Assembly (NCBI GenBank): GCA_948735595.1
Contig: CAPXSA010000014.1
Location: 1-64,000, forward strand
Reading direction: 5' to 3'
DNA: 64,000 bases
From: an uncultured Clostridia bacterium
Lineage (GTDB): Bacteria; Bacillota; Clostridia; TANB77; CAG-508
The notes beneath the pieces were generated by a model. The model made no database searches. It saw only the letters and a program-made list of their open reading frames with translations, and was not told the origin of the DNA. The position numbers and the translations under genes are program-made. Shown piece by piece: positions 42,146-51,626 of the stretch (position 1 is its first letter; each line of letters opens with the position of its first letter).

Positions 42146-42583
42146 ATGGAAATATTTACTTTATTAGAAACTTTAGAGGATATGCTAGAAAAGAGTAGAA
42201 ATGTGCCTTTTTCTGGTAAATGTGTTGTAGATAAAGAAGAAATATTAGATATCATAAAAGAAATAAGATTAAAGTTGCCAGAAGAATTAAAACAAGCTAA
42301 ATGGGTAAAAGAAGAAAGGCAACGTATATTAGTTGAGGCACAAAATGAAGCAGATGAGATCATTAAAGAAGCAGAAAATAGAATTATTTCCATGATAGAT
42401 GAGCATGAGATAACTAGAAAAGCTTATGAGAAAAAGGTTGAAATTATTGAAACAGCTAATGAAATGTCTCGTGAGATATCAAAAGGTACAAAAGATTATG
42501 CAGATAGCCTTTTATCGAATATAGAAGAAGCATTGCAAAATGCCTTAAAAGTAATTCAAGAAAATAGAAATGAACTTAAATAG
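42146..42583 (+). CDS. coiled-coil protein, DivIVA/ATP-synthase-stalk-like
   Basis: A 145-residue, mostly helical, highly charged protein: FTLLETLEDMLEKSRNVPFS at the N-terminus, then an uninterrupted coiled coil (about residues 40-140) rich in Glu, Lys and Ala. Proteins of this type follow rsmD in many Clostridia and are often labelled as ATPase-stalk-like. No catalytic motif. AAAGGGG ribosome site. Confidence 0.75.
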   Translation: MEIFTLLETLEDMLEKSRNVPFSGKCVVDKEEILDIIKEIRLKLPEELKQAKWVKEERQRILVEAQNEADEIIKEAENRIISMIDEHEITRKAYEKKVEIIETANEMSREISKGTKDYADSLLSNIEEALQNALKVIQENRNELK

Positions 42584-42666
42584 AGTTTTGGGGGTCAGAA
42601 AGAGGAAGTTAAGTCGTTGATTTCCAATTTCTAACCTCTTTTAATTTGGCATAGGAGGAATAAAAC

Positions 42667-45150
42667 GTGGCAACAAAGCGAGGAAAGAAAAAGAAGAAAA
42701 GTGGTAAAGTAGATACAAATATAGCAGTAGTTGTTTTAGTACTACTCAGTATATTATTAATGATTTTGATTTATACTAAATCAGGAAGTATTGGTGCAAA
42801 ATTAAGTCCAATGCTAGGCGGTATAATGGGATTTATTAAATATGTGATTCCAATTGGCATGTTATTAATTGCCATTTCCATGACACGCAATGATAAATAT
42901 TATATGCATCGCAAATTATTACAATATGGTATTTTTCTAGTTTGCGTTGCAACCATGCTCAGTCTTTTTCAAGGGCATATTGGTGATGATATTAAAAGTA
43001 ATAAATCTTTTTCAGATATTATGCAAGATTGCTATTATGATGGAAGTAAAGATGTTGGTGGTGGTGTGATAGGTGGAGCAGTTGCGGTTCCTTTGATAAA
43101 AATGCTAGGAACAGTAGGTGCTACCATTCTAACCATTGGAGTATCCATTCTATTACTTGTATTCATTTTTGACATGAAGCCAGCAGAAATGATTGCTAAC
43201 TTCTTAGAAGGGGCTGATGAAAGAAAAGAAGAGAGAAGAGAACAAAGAGAAGCATATGAAGAAGAAAGATTAGCTAGAAGAGAAAGAATGGCTAAGTCAA
43301 GAAAACTTCCACAAATAGATTTAGACGACGATGAGCCACCAAGAGAGACAAAGAAAGAAAGACGCTTGCGTGAAAAAGCAGAGGCAGAAAAATTAGCAGC
43401 ACAATTCGAAGATCAATTAACGATTAATTTGAATGAAGAAGGAAAATATGACCATACTAATGATGAGTTAGAGATTCCATTCTTCGGCAAGAAAAAATTA
43501 AAAGGTGGACAAACAGTTCCTGTTGAAGAATCAAAACCAGAACCAAGTTCACCAGATGTTTTAGAAGCAAATTTATTTAAGCAAGTAGAAGAACAAAAAG
43601 AAGACAAAACAAAAGAGATCTTACAATTAGAACACACTGTAACAGTAGAAGATGAAAACTATGAATTTCCACCAGTACAGTTATTAAGTGAACCAGAGAA
43701 AAAAGCAAATAGAGGAAGCAAAAAATCGGTAGCAGATACAGCAACACAATTACAAAAGACATTGTACAGTTTTGGTGTATCAGCAAAAGTTGAGGACGTT
43801 TCAGTAGGACCAGCAATTACAAGATATGAATTAAAACCAGCAGAGGGGGTTCGCGTTAGCAAAATCGCTAACTTAGCAGATGATATTGCTCTAAATTTAG
43901 CAGCAGAAAGTATTCGTATTGAAGCACCTATTCCAGGAAAACAAGCAGTAGGTATTGAAATACCAAACAAAGAAAATGAAATGGTACATTTTAGAGAGAT
44001 TATTGAAGATGACAAATTCATTGACCATAAATCTAAATTAGCATTTGGGCTTGGAAAAGATGTAGCAGGACAAGCGGTTGTAACAGATATTGCTAAAATG
44101 CCTCACGTTCTAATTGCAGGTGCAACAGGTTCTGGTAAGAGTGTTTGTATTAATACTTTAATTTCTAGTATTTTATACAAAGCAAAACCAAGTGAAGCAA
44201 AATTATTAATGGTGGACCCTAAAATTGTAGAGTTATCTGTCTATAACGGGATACCACATTTATTAATTCCAGTAGTAACAGACCCTAAAAAAGCAGCAGG
44301 AGCTTTAGCTTGGGCAGTACAAGAAATGGAAGATCGTTATCAAAGATTTGCAACTAAAGGAGTAAGAGACCTAAAGGGATATAATGAAGCAATGCAAAAA
44401 GAGGAAGGTAATATGGCACTTCCACAAATTGTTATCATTATAGACGAGTTAGCAGATTTAATGATGGTATCACCAAAAGATGTAGAAGATTCGATTTGTC
44501 GTTTAGCACAAAAAGCAAGAGCAGCAGGTATGCACTTAGTGATTGCAACACAAAGACCATCTGTTGATGTTATCACAGGTATTATTAAAGCAAATATTCC
44601 ATCTAGAATTGCCTTTTCTGTATCATCACAAGTAGACTCTAGAACGATTTTAGACATGGCAGGTGCAGAGAAGTTACTAGGAAAAGGTGATATGTTATTC
44701 TACCCAGCAGGTGCACCAAAGCCTACTAGAGTACAAGGTGCATTTGTATCAGACGCAGAGGTAGAAAAGATAGTAGACTTCATCAAAGCAGAAGGGGAAG
44801 TAACCTATAATGAAGATATTATCGAGCAAATTGAAAATTCGAATAAAACAGATAAGGAAAAAGACTTAGAATCAGAGCAAGCAGATGATGATGGAACAGA
44901 CCCATTCTTAATGGAAGCTATTGACACTGTAGTAGAAACAAAACAGGCATCCACTTCTTTTATTCAAAGAAGATTTAAAGTTGGATATGCAAGAGCAGGA
45001 AGAATTATTGACCAAATGGAAGAAAGAGGCGTTATTTCAGGATATCAAGGAAGTAAGCCACGTGAAGTGTTAATGTCAAAAGAAAGATGGCAAGAATTAA
45101 AAATGGCTCAAAATGCACCTACTGAAAACAGTGAGAATGTTCAAGATTAA
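42667..45150 (+). CDS. ftsK: DNA translocase FtsK/SpoIIIE
   Basis: An 827-residue FtsK/SpoIIIE motor that pumps DNA through division or sporulation septa. Four N-terminal membrane helices (about residues 18-165), a charged linker, then the alpha-beta motor: Walker A GATGSGKSVCINTL, Walker B VIIIDELADLMM and IATQRPSVDVITG. C-terminal winged-helix gamma domain (FIQRRFKVGYARAGRIIDQM) that reads oriented DNA motifs. GTG start 8 bases after AGGAGG. Normal length. Confidence 0.97.
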   Translation: MATKRGKKKKKSGKVDTNIAVVVLVLLSILLMILIYTKSGSIGAKLSPMLGGIMGFIKYVIPIGMLLIAISMTRNDKYYMHRKLLQYGIFLVCVATMLSLFQGHIGDDIKSNKSFSDIMQDCYYDGSKDVGGGVIGGAVAVPLIKMLGTVGATILTIGVSILLLVFIFDMKPAEMIANFLEGADERKEERREQREAYEEERLARRERMAKSRKLPQIDLDDDEPPRETKKERRLREKAEAEKLAAQFEDQLTINLNEEGKYDHTNDELEIPFFGKKKLKGGQTVPVEESKPEPSSPDVLEANLFKQVEEQKEDKTKEILQLEHTVTVEDENYEFPPVQLLSEPEKKANRGSKKSVADTATQLQKTLYSFGVSAKVEDVSVGPAITRYELKPAEGVRVSKIANLADDIALNLAAESIRIEAPIPGKQAVGIEIPNKENEMVHFREIIEDDKFIDHKSKLAFGLGKDVAGQAVVTDIAKMPHVLIAGATGSGKSVCINTLISSILYKAKPSEAKLLMVDPKIVELSVYNGIPHLLIPVVTDPKKAAGALAWAVQEMEDRYQRFATKGVRDLKGYNEAMQKEEGNMALPQIVIIIDELADLMMVSPKDVEDSICRLAQKARAAGMHLVIATQRPSVDVITGIIKANIPSRIAFSVSSQVDSRTILDMAGAEKLLGKGDMLFYPAGAPKPTRVQGAFVSDAEVEKIVDFIKAEGEVTYNEDIIEQIENSNKTDKEKDLESEQADDDGTDPFLMEAIDTVVETKQASTSFIQRRFKVGYARAGRIIDQMEERGVISGYQGSKPREVLMSKERWQELKMAQNAPTENSENVQD

Positions 45151-45166
45151 AATAGAATTTTAACTA

Positions 45167-46747
45167 ATGAAAAAGGTACATATGGAAAAGAAAAAGCAAA
45201 TATTAGAAAAGTTCAACTTAAAAGATTATAACAATCGCTTAGAGAAGATTTTAGAGAAAAAGCAGTTCTCGTTAGATACAAAAAATCTTCTTTTAAGCAT
45301 GCTTTATAAAATTGAAAATGGCTATCCAGATTATGAAAAAACAAAAGTAGAAGTACCTAATAAAAATGAGTTTATTGAAAAGTTATTCCAGATGATACAA
45401 GAGAACTGCGAAGAAATTATTGTTGCAGAATTTAATTCAGAAGTAAGTAATCTATTAAAAGAAAAAAACATAAAATATATGGTAGATCAAGAAGAAAAAA
45501 AGATAATAGCTATGGCAAATGAATTGCTAGTAATGGATTGTATTATGAAACTATCCCAAAAACTAGTTAGTGTGCCACAAGAAAAGCAAGATTTACAAAT
45601 TCCTATTTCCAATTTATTAAACTTAGGAAATTGTATGAACCAATTAGAAGTAATTAGAGACTTTAATGGTTGGTCATGGGATATTGTTTTAAAAGAAATT
45701 CCAGACTTAGAAACAAATGTGATTTTTCAAACTTTATTATATTTAATAGGAAATGAATTTGTACAAAAATGGCTTCAAAATGATAGTAATTTAGCAGATT
45801 ATATAGATTTACTAAAAGCATATATCAAAGAAAACTTTGGAGAAAAGCGAGCAGAGGAGTTTGTTTCCCTATTTTGCAAATTAGCAATTGATGTGACTGC
45901 ATCTAAAGATGAAGAACAATATAAATTTTGGAAAGAGAAAACAAAAGAGTTAGAAAGTGAACTCAAAAGTTTAGAAAATAAAGAGAAATTCTTAGAACAA
46001 AAAACAAAAGAGAAAAAGAAATATACGAAGCAAATTGAAGAAATTGACAAAATGTTAAATAACAAAGAATTACTAAGAAAAGAATATGAAAGAAGAAACA
46101 GCAAATTGCCAAATAAAGAAAAGATATTTAGCATTAGTCATTTGGTAGATAGACTGAACAATGAAAGAGAAGAACTGTTAAAACAGATCAAAGAAACCAA
46201 CTGTTTAATTGAGCCAAAAGGATATGTTACTAGAAAGCAGGAAGTAGAAGAAAAAGTGAAATTTTTAAGTTCTCTAGACTTAGAACAAAGAGTTGATAGA
46301 AGGCTAAAAATTGCCGAGTTTTGTAGCATATTTTTAGAGTGTTTCCAAATTAAAGTAGCAAAAGCGCAAACTAAGCAAGAAATCATAGACTATATTTATG
46401 AACTACGCTATTATGGATTTTTAATATTAGACCAAGAGGAAATGAGATTAAAAGAAGCTATGCAACTAAAAACTCTTTTTGAAGAAGCAAGAGAAAGTTT
46501 ACTAGAAAAAGCAAGAAAATTAGATGTGCTAGAAGAAGTAACAGAAGATAAAGAAATAAATGAGCAAATCTTAAATGCTATTTTTGATAGTAAAATGATA
46601 GATTTAGACCATATGGCAATTGAAACAAAAGTAAAAGAAGGTAAGCTATATATTGAATATTATGATGAGAAGGTATTAGAAACAACAGTGGAGTTGCAAT
46701 GTGATAGGACAGTTAGGTTAAAGAAGAAAGTGAAGTTGTTTGTATAG
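45167..46747 (+). CDS. hypothetical coiled-coil protein
   Basis: A 526-residue protein that I do not recognise. The N-terminal part (about 1-250) is helical with hydrophobic repeats; residues about 260-345 form a strong coiled coil (ELESELKSLENKEKFLEQK and following); the C-terminus ends with short beta strands (GKLYIEYYDEKVLETTVELQ). It starts 17 bases after ftsK and ends 15 bases before the hydrolase gene, so all three are probably co-transcribed. Its place hints at chromosome or division biology, nothing more. Confidence 0.75.
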   Translation: MKKVHMEKKKQILEKFNLKDYNNRLEKILEKKQFSLDTKNLLLSMLYKIENGYPDYEKTKVEVPNKNEFIEKLFQMIQENCEEIIVAEFNSEVSNLLKEKNIKYMVDQEEKKIIAMANELLVMDCIMKLSQKLVSVPQEKQDLQIPISNLLNLGNCMNQLEVIRDFNGWSWDIVLKEIPDLETNVIFQTLLYLIGNEFVQKWLQNDSNLADYIDLLKAYIKENFGEKRAEEFVSLFCKLAIDVTASKDEEQYKFWKEKTKELESELKSLENKEKFLEQKTKEKKKYTKQIEEIDKMLNNKELLRKEYERRNSKLPNKEKIFSISHLVDRLNNEREELLKQIKETNCLIEPKGYVTRKQEVEEKVKFLSSLDLEQRVDRRLKIAEFCSIFLECFQIKVAKAQTKQEIIDYIYELRYYGFLILDQEEMRLKEAMQLKTLFEEARESLLEKARKLDVLEEVTEDKEINEQILNAIFDSKMIDLDHMAIETKVKEGKLYIEYYDEKVLETTVELQCDRTVRLKKKVKLFV

Positions 46748-46761
46748 AAAGGACGAAGCGT

Positions 46762-48411
46762 ATGAAAATAACATTCTTAGGTGCCACCAAAATGGTAACA
46801 GGTTCCAACTTCTTAATAGAAGGAGCAGGAAAGAAATTTTTAGTAGACTGTGGTATGTATCAAGGAAGCGCAAGAGATGAAATGGAAAATAGCGAACCAT
46901 TTGCCTACAATGTACACGATATCGATTTTGTACTATTAACCCATGCTCACATTGATCATTCAGGCAGAATTCCAAAACTGTATACAGAAGGATATCGCAA
47001 TCCTGTTATTACTACTAAAGCTAGTAGAGATTTATGCTCTATTATGCTACCAGATAGTGGACATATTCAAGAACAAGAAATTGAATGGAGAAATAGAAAA
47101 AGAGTAAGAGAAGGAAAAAAGCCACTTCCACCTTTATACACAGCGCAAGATGCTCTAGACTGTATGGAAATTTTTCAGCCAGTATCTTATGATGAAATTA
47201 TAGAAGTGGACGAAAATATCCATGTCCGTTTTAATGATGCAGGGCATATGTTAGGTTCAGCTATTATTGAAATTTGGGTGAATGAAGACGGAAAAGAAAC
47301 AAAAGCAGTTTTCACAGGAGACTTAGGAAATAACGATATTCCGCTATTATCTTCTCCTACTATGATAGAAAGAGCAGACTATGTAGTTATGGAATCTACT
47401 TATGGTGGAAGATTACATATGAGAAATGATGATAAAGCAAATCTTTTCTTAGACATTGTATCAGAAACATTAAAGCAAGGGGGTACAGTAGTTATTCCAT
47501 CCTTTGCAGTAGGTAGAACACAAGAAATTTTATATGAACTAAATAACATTAAAGATGGACCAATTAGTGATGAATTTAAAGAAAAATATGATATCTTAAT
47601 GAAGGCACCAGTTTATGTAGACAGTCCACTTGCCATTTCTGCTACAGAAATATTTAGGGATAATGCAGATTTGTTTGATGAAGAAACACAAGCAATTATC
47701 CAATCAGGAGATAATCCACTAGAATTTAATGGATTACAATTTACAAGAACGGCAGATGAATCAAAAGCATTAAATGAAAAAGAAGAATCAGCAATCATCA
47801 TTTCAGCTAGTGGTATGTGTGAAGTAGGAAGAATTAAACATCACTTAAAACATCATTTATGGGACCCAAAAAGCACTATTTTATTCGTAGGTTACCAAGC
47901 ACAGGGAACTTTAGGAAGAAGAATTGTAGAAGGCGAAAAGAAAGTCAAAATATTTGGAGAAGAAATTGCAGTCAATGCAAGAATAGAATACATTGAAGGA
48001 TATTCAGGACACGCAGATCAAGAATGGCTATTAAATTTTATTTACTCTTTCATTATAAAACCAAAACATATCTTTTTAGTACATGGAGAACCAGAAGGGC
48101 AAGTAGTATTAAAAGATAAGATTTTAGAAACAGTGGATATTCCAGTTACGATTCCAGAATATGGACAATGCTATACCTTAGATGAAGACTTAACAATGGA
48201 ACAAGCAGTAGAACCAGTAACAAAAGTAACCATCGAAAAGAGTGATGTATTAGATAAGATTAAGACATTAAAAGAAGAACTAGAGGATATGGAAGTCATT
48301 GTTAAGGAAGAATACCTAGGAGAACAAGCAGATGATGACAGTATTAGTCGATTAAAGTTAAGACTAAAAGAAATTGAAGAGCAAATTGTGAGAATAGTGG
48401 AGAAAAACTAG
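46762..48411 (+). CDS. beta-CASP metallo-beta-lactamase fold hydrolase (probable nuclease)
   Basis: A 549-residue protein. The MBL core has HAHIDHSG (zinc ligands), NDAGHMLGSAII and FTGDLGNNDIP; the beta-CASP part follows with VIPSFAVGRTQEILYEL, ISASGMCEVGRIKHHL and the late motifs GYSGHADQEWLL and FLVHGEPEG. This is the YSH1/CPSF-like RNase group, which cleaves RNA. The last 60 residues form an extra coiled coil. A perfect REP palindrome starts at its stop codon. Confidence 0.9.
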   Translation: MKITFLGATKMVTGSNFLIEGAGKKFLVDCGMYQGSARDEMENSEPFAYNVHDIDFVLLTHAHIDHSGRIPKLYTEGYRNPVITTKASRDLCSIMLPDSGHIQEQEIEWRNRKRVREGKKPLPPLYTAQDALDCMEIFQPVSYDEIIEVDENIHVRFNDAGHMLGSAIIEIWVNEDGKETKAVFTGDLGNNDIPLLSSPTMIERADYVVMESTYGGRLHMRNDDKANLFLDIVSETLKQGGTVVIPSFAVGRTQEILYELNNIKDGPISDEFKEKYDILMKAPVYVDSPLAISATEIFRDNADLFDEETQAIIQSGDNPLEFNGLQFTRTADESKALNEKEESAIIISASGMCEVGRIKHHLKHHLWDPKSTILFVGYQAQGTLGRRIVEGEKKVKIFGEEIAVNARIEYIEGYSGHADQEWLLNFIYSFIIKPKHIFLVHGEPEGQVVLKDKILETVDIPVTIPEYGQCYTLDEDLTMEQAVEPVTKVTIEKSDVLDKIKTLKEELEDMEVIVKEEYLGEQADDDSISRLKLRLKEIEEQIVRIVEKN

Positions 48412-48446
48412 TGTCAGTTAAGGGACGTATGTCCCTTAACTGACGC
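48411..48446. repeat. REP-like element 4, perfect palindrome
   Basis: GTCAGTTAAGGGAC, loop GTAT, GTCCCTTAACTGAC. It begins at the last base of the preceding stop codon and shares the TGTCAG and GGGAC words with the other elements. It may serve as a terminator. Confidence 0.85.
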
Positions 48447-48479
48447 AGATAAAATAAAAAAAGAAAAGGAAAGAAACCA

Positions 48480-50420
48480 ATGAAAAATAAGTATAATAAT
48501 GATGCCATAATTGGCGGTGGAAATATTACCGCAAGTTTTACAGAAAAAGGTGAATTATTAAGAGTCATGTATCCAGCACCAGATTTTAGAAACTGGATAG
48601 ATGAGTTTGTAACAGGAGTCAAAATCAATGACTCAGGAATGATATATTTGCATGATGATATTAATAATCAATATCATCAGTATTATACTGAAAATACCAA
48701 TATATTACACACTGAGATTACAAACACATACTTTAATTTAAGTATCAAGCAAACTGATTTTGCTTTACTAAAAAATAGTGTACTATTAAAGAAGTATGAA
48801 TTGGAAAATAAAAATAGTATTGACTTAAATGTCAATTTCTTAGTGCATGCAAAACTATTATCAGATGTCAATAATATGGTTGGCTCTGAAATTAGAGAAA
48901 ATGCATTAATTCAATATTGCCATGATTATACAATGTACACATTTTCTAAAATGCCATTCATGAGTTATCAATTAAATGATACAAAAGAAAATATAGGAAG
49001 TGGAGTGATCCAAGACAAAGACTATATTGGTATGTCTTGTGATTCTAGTATCAGCTATGATATGGGAATTTTAAAACCAGGAGAGAAAAAGGAATTAGTC
49101 CTTTATTTATACTTCAAAATAAATGGCGAAAAGCAAACAGAGGAAAGCATTAAAAAGGAATTAACAGAGATTCGCAAACTAGATGTTCAAAAAGAAGAAC
49201 AAGCAGTAGAAAAGTATTGGAAAAAATATGTCAAAGAACATCTAGGAATAGAGTTAAAACCAGAAACTAGTAAATTCAATAAAAAATTCAACCAAGTATA
49301 TCAAAGAAGTATTTTACTATTCCCACTTCTTACCAATGACACAACAGGGGGAATTTCTGCGACTGTGGAAATTGATGAAAATATGACACAATGTGGTAGA
49401 TACAGCTATTGTTGGCCAAGAGATGCCGTGTTTGTAACGAGAGCATTAGATAAAGTAAAAATGACAAAAGAAACAGAGAAATTTTATAAAACATTTTGCA
49501 AAGATACCCAAAGCAAAAATGGAATGTGGGAGCAAAGATTTTATACAGATGGAAGATTAGCACCTTGTTGGGGATATCAAATCGATGAAACCGCAAGTGT
49601 TATCTTTGGAATTTATGAGCATTATAAAGTAGTAAAAGATGCTAAATTTTTGAAAGATACCTATAAAATGTGTGAAAATGCAGCTAAATTTTTGTGTACA
49701 TATATGGATAATGTTTTAGGAACACACGACGAATCAGACATTGTGAAAAATGAAATAGAGGCAACTTATCATACAGAAGAAAGAAACAAATTACCAGTCA
49801 GTTATGATTTGTGGGAAATGCATGAAGGAGTCCATCTATATTCTTTAGCAGCTATTTATGCAGCATTCCAATCGATGAAAGAAATGAATGAGATATTAAG
49901 ACCAGTATTTGAAACCAATAATAGACTAAAAGTAGAAGCAATGAACAAGCTAGAAGCAAGAATAATAAAATATCAAGAAGAGATTAAGAACTTTATTTTA
50001 ACCAATCTTTATGATGAACAAACGAAAACCTTTTTAAGAAACCAAAATGATAACCGCACAGACATTAGTGAATTAGGAATTGTAGTGCCTTTTGAAATAT
50101 TTTCTCCAAAAGAGAAAAAAGTATTAAATACAATAGAAAGAATCAATATGACATTAAGAACTTACACAGGAGGATATTTGAGATTTGAACAAGACCACTA
50201 TCGAGGAGGAAATAGCCCATGGCCAATTTCAACAGCATGGATGGGAATGTATTATCAAAAAGCAGGAGAAAAAACAAAAGCAAAAGAGTGCTTAGAATTC
50301 ATTGTCAATACTGCTAACCAACATGGATTTTTAGCAGAGCAAGTCAGCAATGACACCATGCAACCAAATTGGGCAAATGGACTTGGCTGGGCCCATGCAA
50401 TGTTTATTTTATCAGTTTAG
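48480..50420 (+). CDS. glycoside hydrolase family 15 (glucoamylase-type)
   Basis: A 646-residue GH15 enzyme. An N-terminal beta-sandwich domain (about 1-260) begins MKNKYNNDAIIGGGNITASF; the (alpha/alpha)6 catalytic barrel follows with YCWPRDAVFVTRALDKV, WGYQIDETASVIFGIYEHY, SYDLWEMHEGVHLYSLAA and NSPWPISTAWMGMYY. No signal peptide, so it is cytoplasmic and probably releases glucose from stored or imported alpha-glucans. Length is typical. Flanked on both sides by REP elements. Confidence 0.93.
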   Translation: MKNKYNNDAIIGGGNITASFTEKGELLRVMYPAPDFRNWIDEFVTGVKINDSGMIYLHDDINNQYHQYYTENTNILHTEITNTYFNLSIKQTDFALLKNSVLLKKYELENKNSIDLNVNFLVHAKLLSDVNNMVGSEIRENALIQYCHDYTMYTFSKMPFMSYQLNDTKENIGSGVIQDKDYIGMSCDSSISYDMGILKPGEKKELVLYLYFKINGEKQTEESIKKELTEIRKLDVQKEEQAVEKYWKKYVKEHLGIELKPETSKFNKKFNQVYQRSILLFPLLTNDTTGGISATVEIDENMTQCGRYSYCWPRDAVFVTRALDKVKMTKETEKFYKTFCKDTQSKNGMWEQRFYTDGRLAPCWGYQIDETASVIFGIYEHYKVVKDAKFLKDTYKMCENAAKFLCTYMDNVLGTHDESDIVKNEIEATYHTEERNKLPVSYDLWEMHEGVHLYSLAAIYAAFQSMKEMNEILRPVFETNNRLKVEAMNKLEARIIKYQEEIKNFILTNLYDEQTKTFLRNQNDNRTDISELGIVVPFEIFSPKEKKVLNTIERINMTLRTYTGGYLRFEQDHYRGGNSPWPISTAWMGMYYQKAGEKTKAKECLEFIVNTANQHGFLAEQVSNDTMQPNWANGLGWAHAMFILSV

Positions 50421-50584
50421 TGTCAGTTGGGGGACGTTCCTTTTTCTGATGAATAAGTGAGCGCTGCCTGTGGCAGAAACAGCGAACTTATGAATAGGCA
50501 TAAACTATTGTTGTAGACTTTGCAAAGTCAAAGGCTAAAACAATTAGTTTGATGCTCGCAGTGTCAGGATAGGGACATACCTTT
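50420..50584 (+). repeat. REP-like element 5, composite, upstream of the RAYT gene
   Basis: The left unit (50421-50449) is TGTCAGTTGGGGGACGTTCC then TTTTTCTGA; the right unit (50560-50584) is GTGTCAGGATAGGGACATAC then CTTT. Between them are two further stems: ATAAGT..GCGCTG with CAGCG..ACTTAT, and AAACTATTGTT with AACAATTAGTTT around an ACTTTGCAAAGT palindrome. This fills most of the 348-base gene-free stretch 50421-50768; the remainder holds a terminator at 50602-50627. Confidence 0.85.
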
Positions 50585-50601
50585 ATTAATCTACAGATAT
50601 A

Positions 50602-50627
50602 GAAAATGGCAATCTAAGCCATTTTTT
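50602..50627 (+). terminator. terminator upstream of the RAYT gene
   Basis: AAAATGGC, loop AATCTAA, GCCATTTT followed by T-rich sequence. Confidence 0.8.
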
Positions 50628-50768
50628 TCTTTGGCTATATAGCATTATAAAAAGAAGTGTGATATAGTAACAAAAAAGATAAAAGAATTTAAGGGAATAT
50701 ATGAAATAATAGAAAATATTAATTGAACGAGGGGGGCAAAAGATTGATGTAGAAAGGAAATGTGTATT

Positions 50769-51551
50769 ATGCCTCGTAATTCAAGAGAAAATCAAAAATC
50801 CCATACAAATATTTACCATGTGATTCTTCGTAGTATTAATCAACAAGAGATATTTTACGATAATATCGATAGAAGTAAATTTTTAAGTTGTCTAAAAGTA
50901 ACAAAAGAAAAATATCAGTATGATTTGTACGCATATATTTTAATGAATAATCATGTTCATTTGCTAATTATGGATAAAGAAGATAAGCTATCAAAAGTTA
51001 TGCAATCATTAGCAACTAGTTATGCAATGTATTTTAATAAGAAGTATAATAGAATCGGACATGTATTTTACAATAGGTTCAAAAGTAAATATGTAGAATC
51101 TTTGCCACATTTTCTAAATATTGTAAGGTATATTCATTTTAACTGCGAAAAAGCTATGATGTGTGAATTTGATAAATTTTACTGGAGTAGTTATCATGAG
51201 TTCTTTAGAAGTGCTACTTTGGTAGATTCGACAAAGCTACTAAAAATGATAGAAATGAACCAAAATGAATTTAAGTTTTTTCATGAAGAATATAGAAGAA
51301 TAAAAGGATTTGAAAAGGATAATTTTGAAATGGAAGAAACGATACTAGATGATGGATTAGCAATACAAAGAATAAAAGAAATATTAAAAATAGACAATCT
51401 TGTAGATATTCAAAATTTTAATAATAAAAAAAGAGATGAAATAATTTGGAAAATAGCAAAAATAGAAGGAATAAGGAAAAATCAAATTGCAAGAATTTTA
51501 GGTGTTAGTGAAAGACTAATATATCGAGCAGTAGAAAAAAATAAAAATTAA
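50769..51551 (+). CDS. REP-associated tyrosine transposase (RAYT, Y1 Tnp family)
   Basis: A 260-residue HUH-type transposase. MPRNSRENQKSHTNIYHVIL is the standard RAYT start, LMNNHVHLLI supplies the HUH histidine pair, and YNRFKSKYVES with HFLNIVRYIHFNCEKA contains the expected catalytic-Tyr helix region. The last 60 residues add a DnaA/HTH-like DNA-binding part (RKNQIARILGVSERLIYRAV). I start at 50769, 10 bases after AGAAAGGA. Composite REP elements lie in direct orientation upstream and inverted just downstream, the arrangement called a REPtron in proteobacteria. The gene is intact, so the REP elements may still be mobile. Confidence 0.9.
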   Translation: MPRNSRENQKSHTNIYHVILRSINQQEIFYDNIDRSKFLSCLKVTKEKYQYDLYAYILMNNHVHLLIMDKEDKLSKVMQSLATSYAMYFNKKYNRIGHVFYNRFKSKYVESLPHFLNIVRYIHFNCEKAMMCEFDKFYWSSYHEFFRSATLVDSTKLLKMIEMNQNEFKFFHEEYRRIKGFEKDNFEMEETILDDGLAIQRIKEILKIDNLVDIQNFNNKKRDEIIWKIAKIEGIRKNQIARILGVSERLIYRAVEKNKN

Positions 51552-51555
51552 AGGA

Positions 51556-51617
51556 GAAGGTATGTCCCCATACTGACAACTTTGTCAGAAAAAGGAACGT
51601 CCCCAACCTGACAAAGG
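51556..51617 (-). repeat. REP-like element 6, downstream of the RAYT gene
   Basis: On the minus strand: TTTGTCAGGTTGGGGACGTT, CCTTTTTCTGACAAAG, then TTGTCAGTATGGGGACATAC and CTT. It is the inverse of element 5 and nearly identical to element 3; it ends 9 bases before the radA start. Confidence 0.88.
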
Positions 51618-51626
51618 AGCGAGCAA

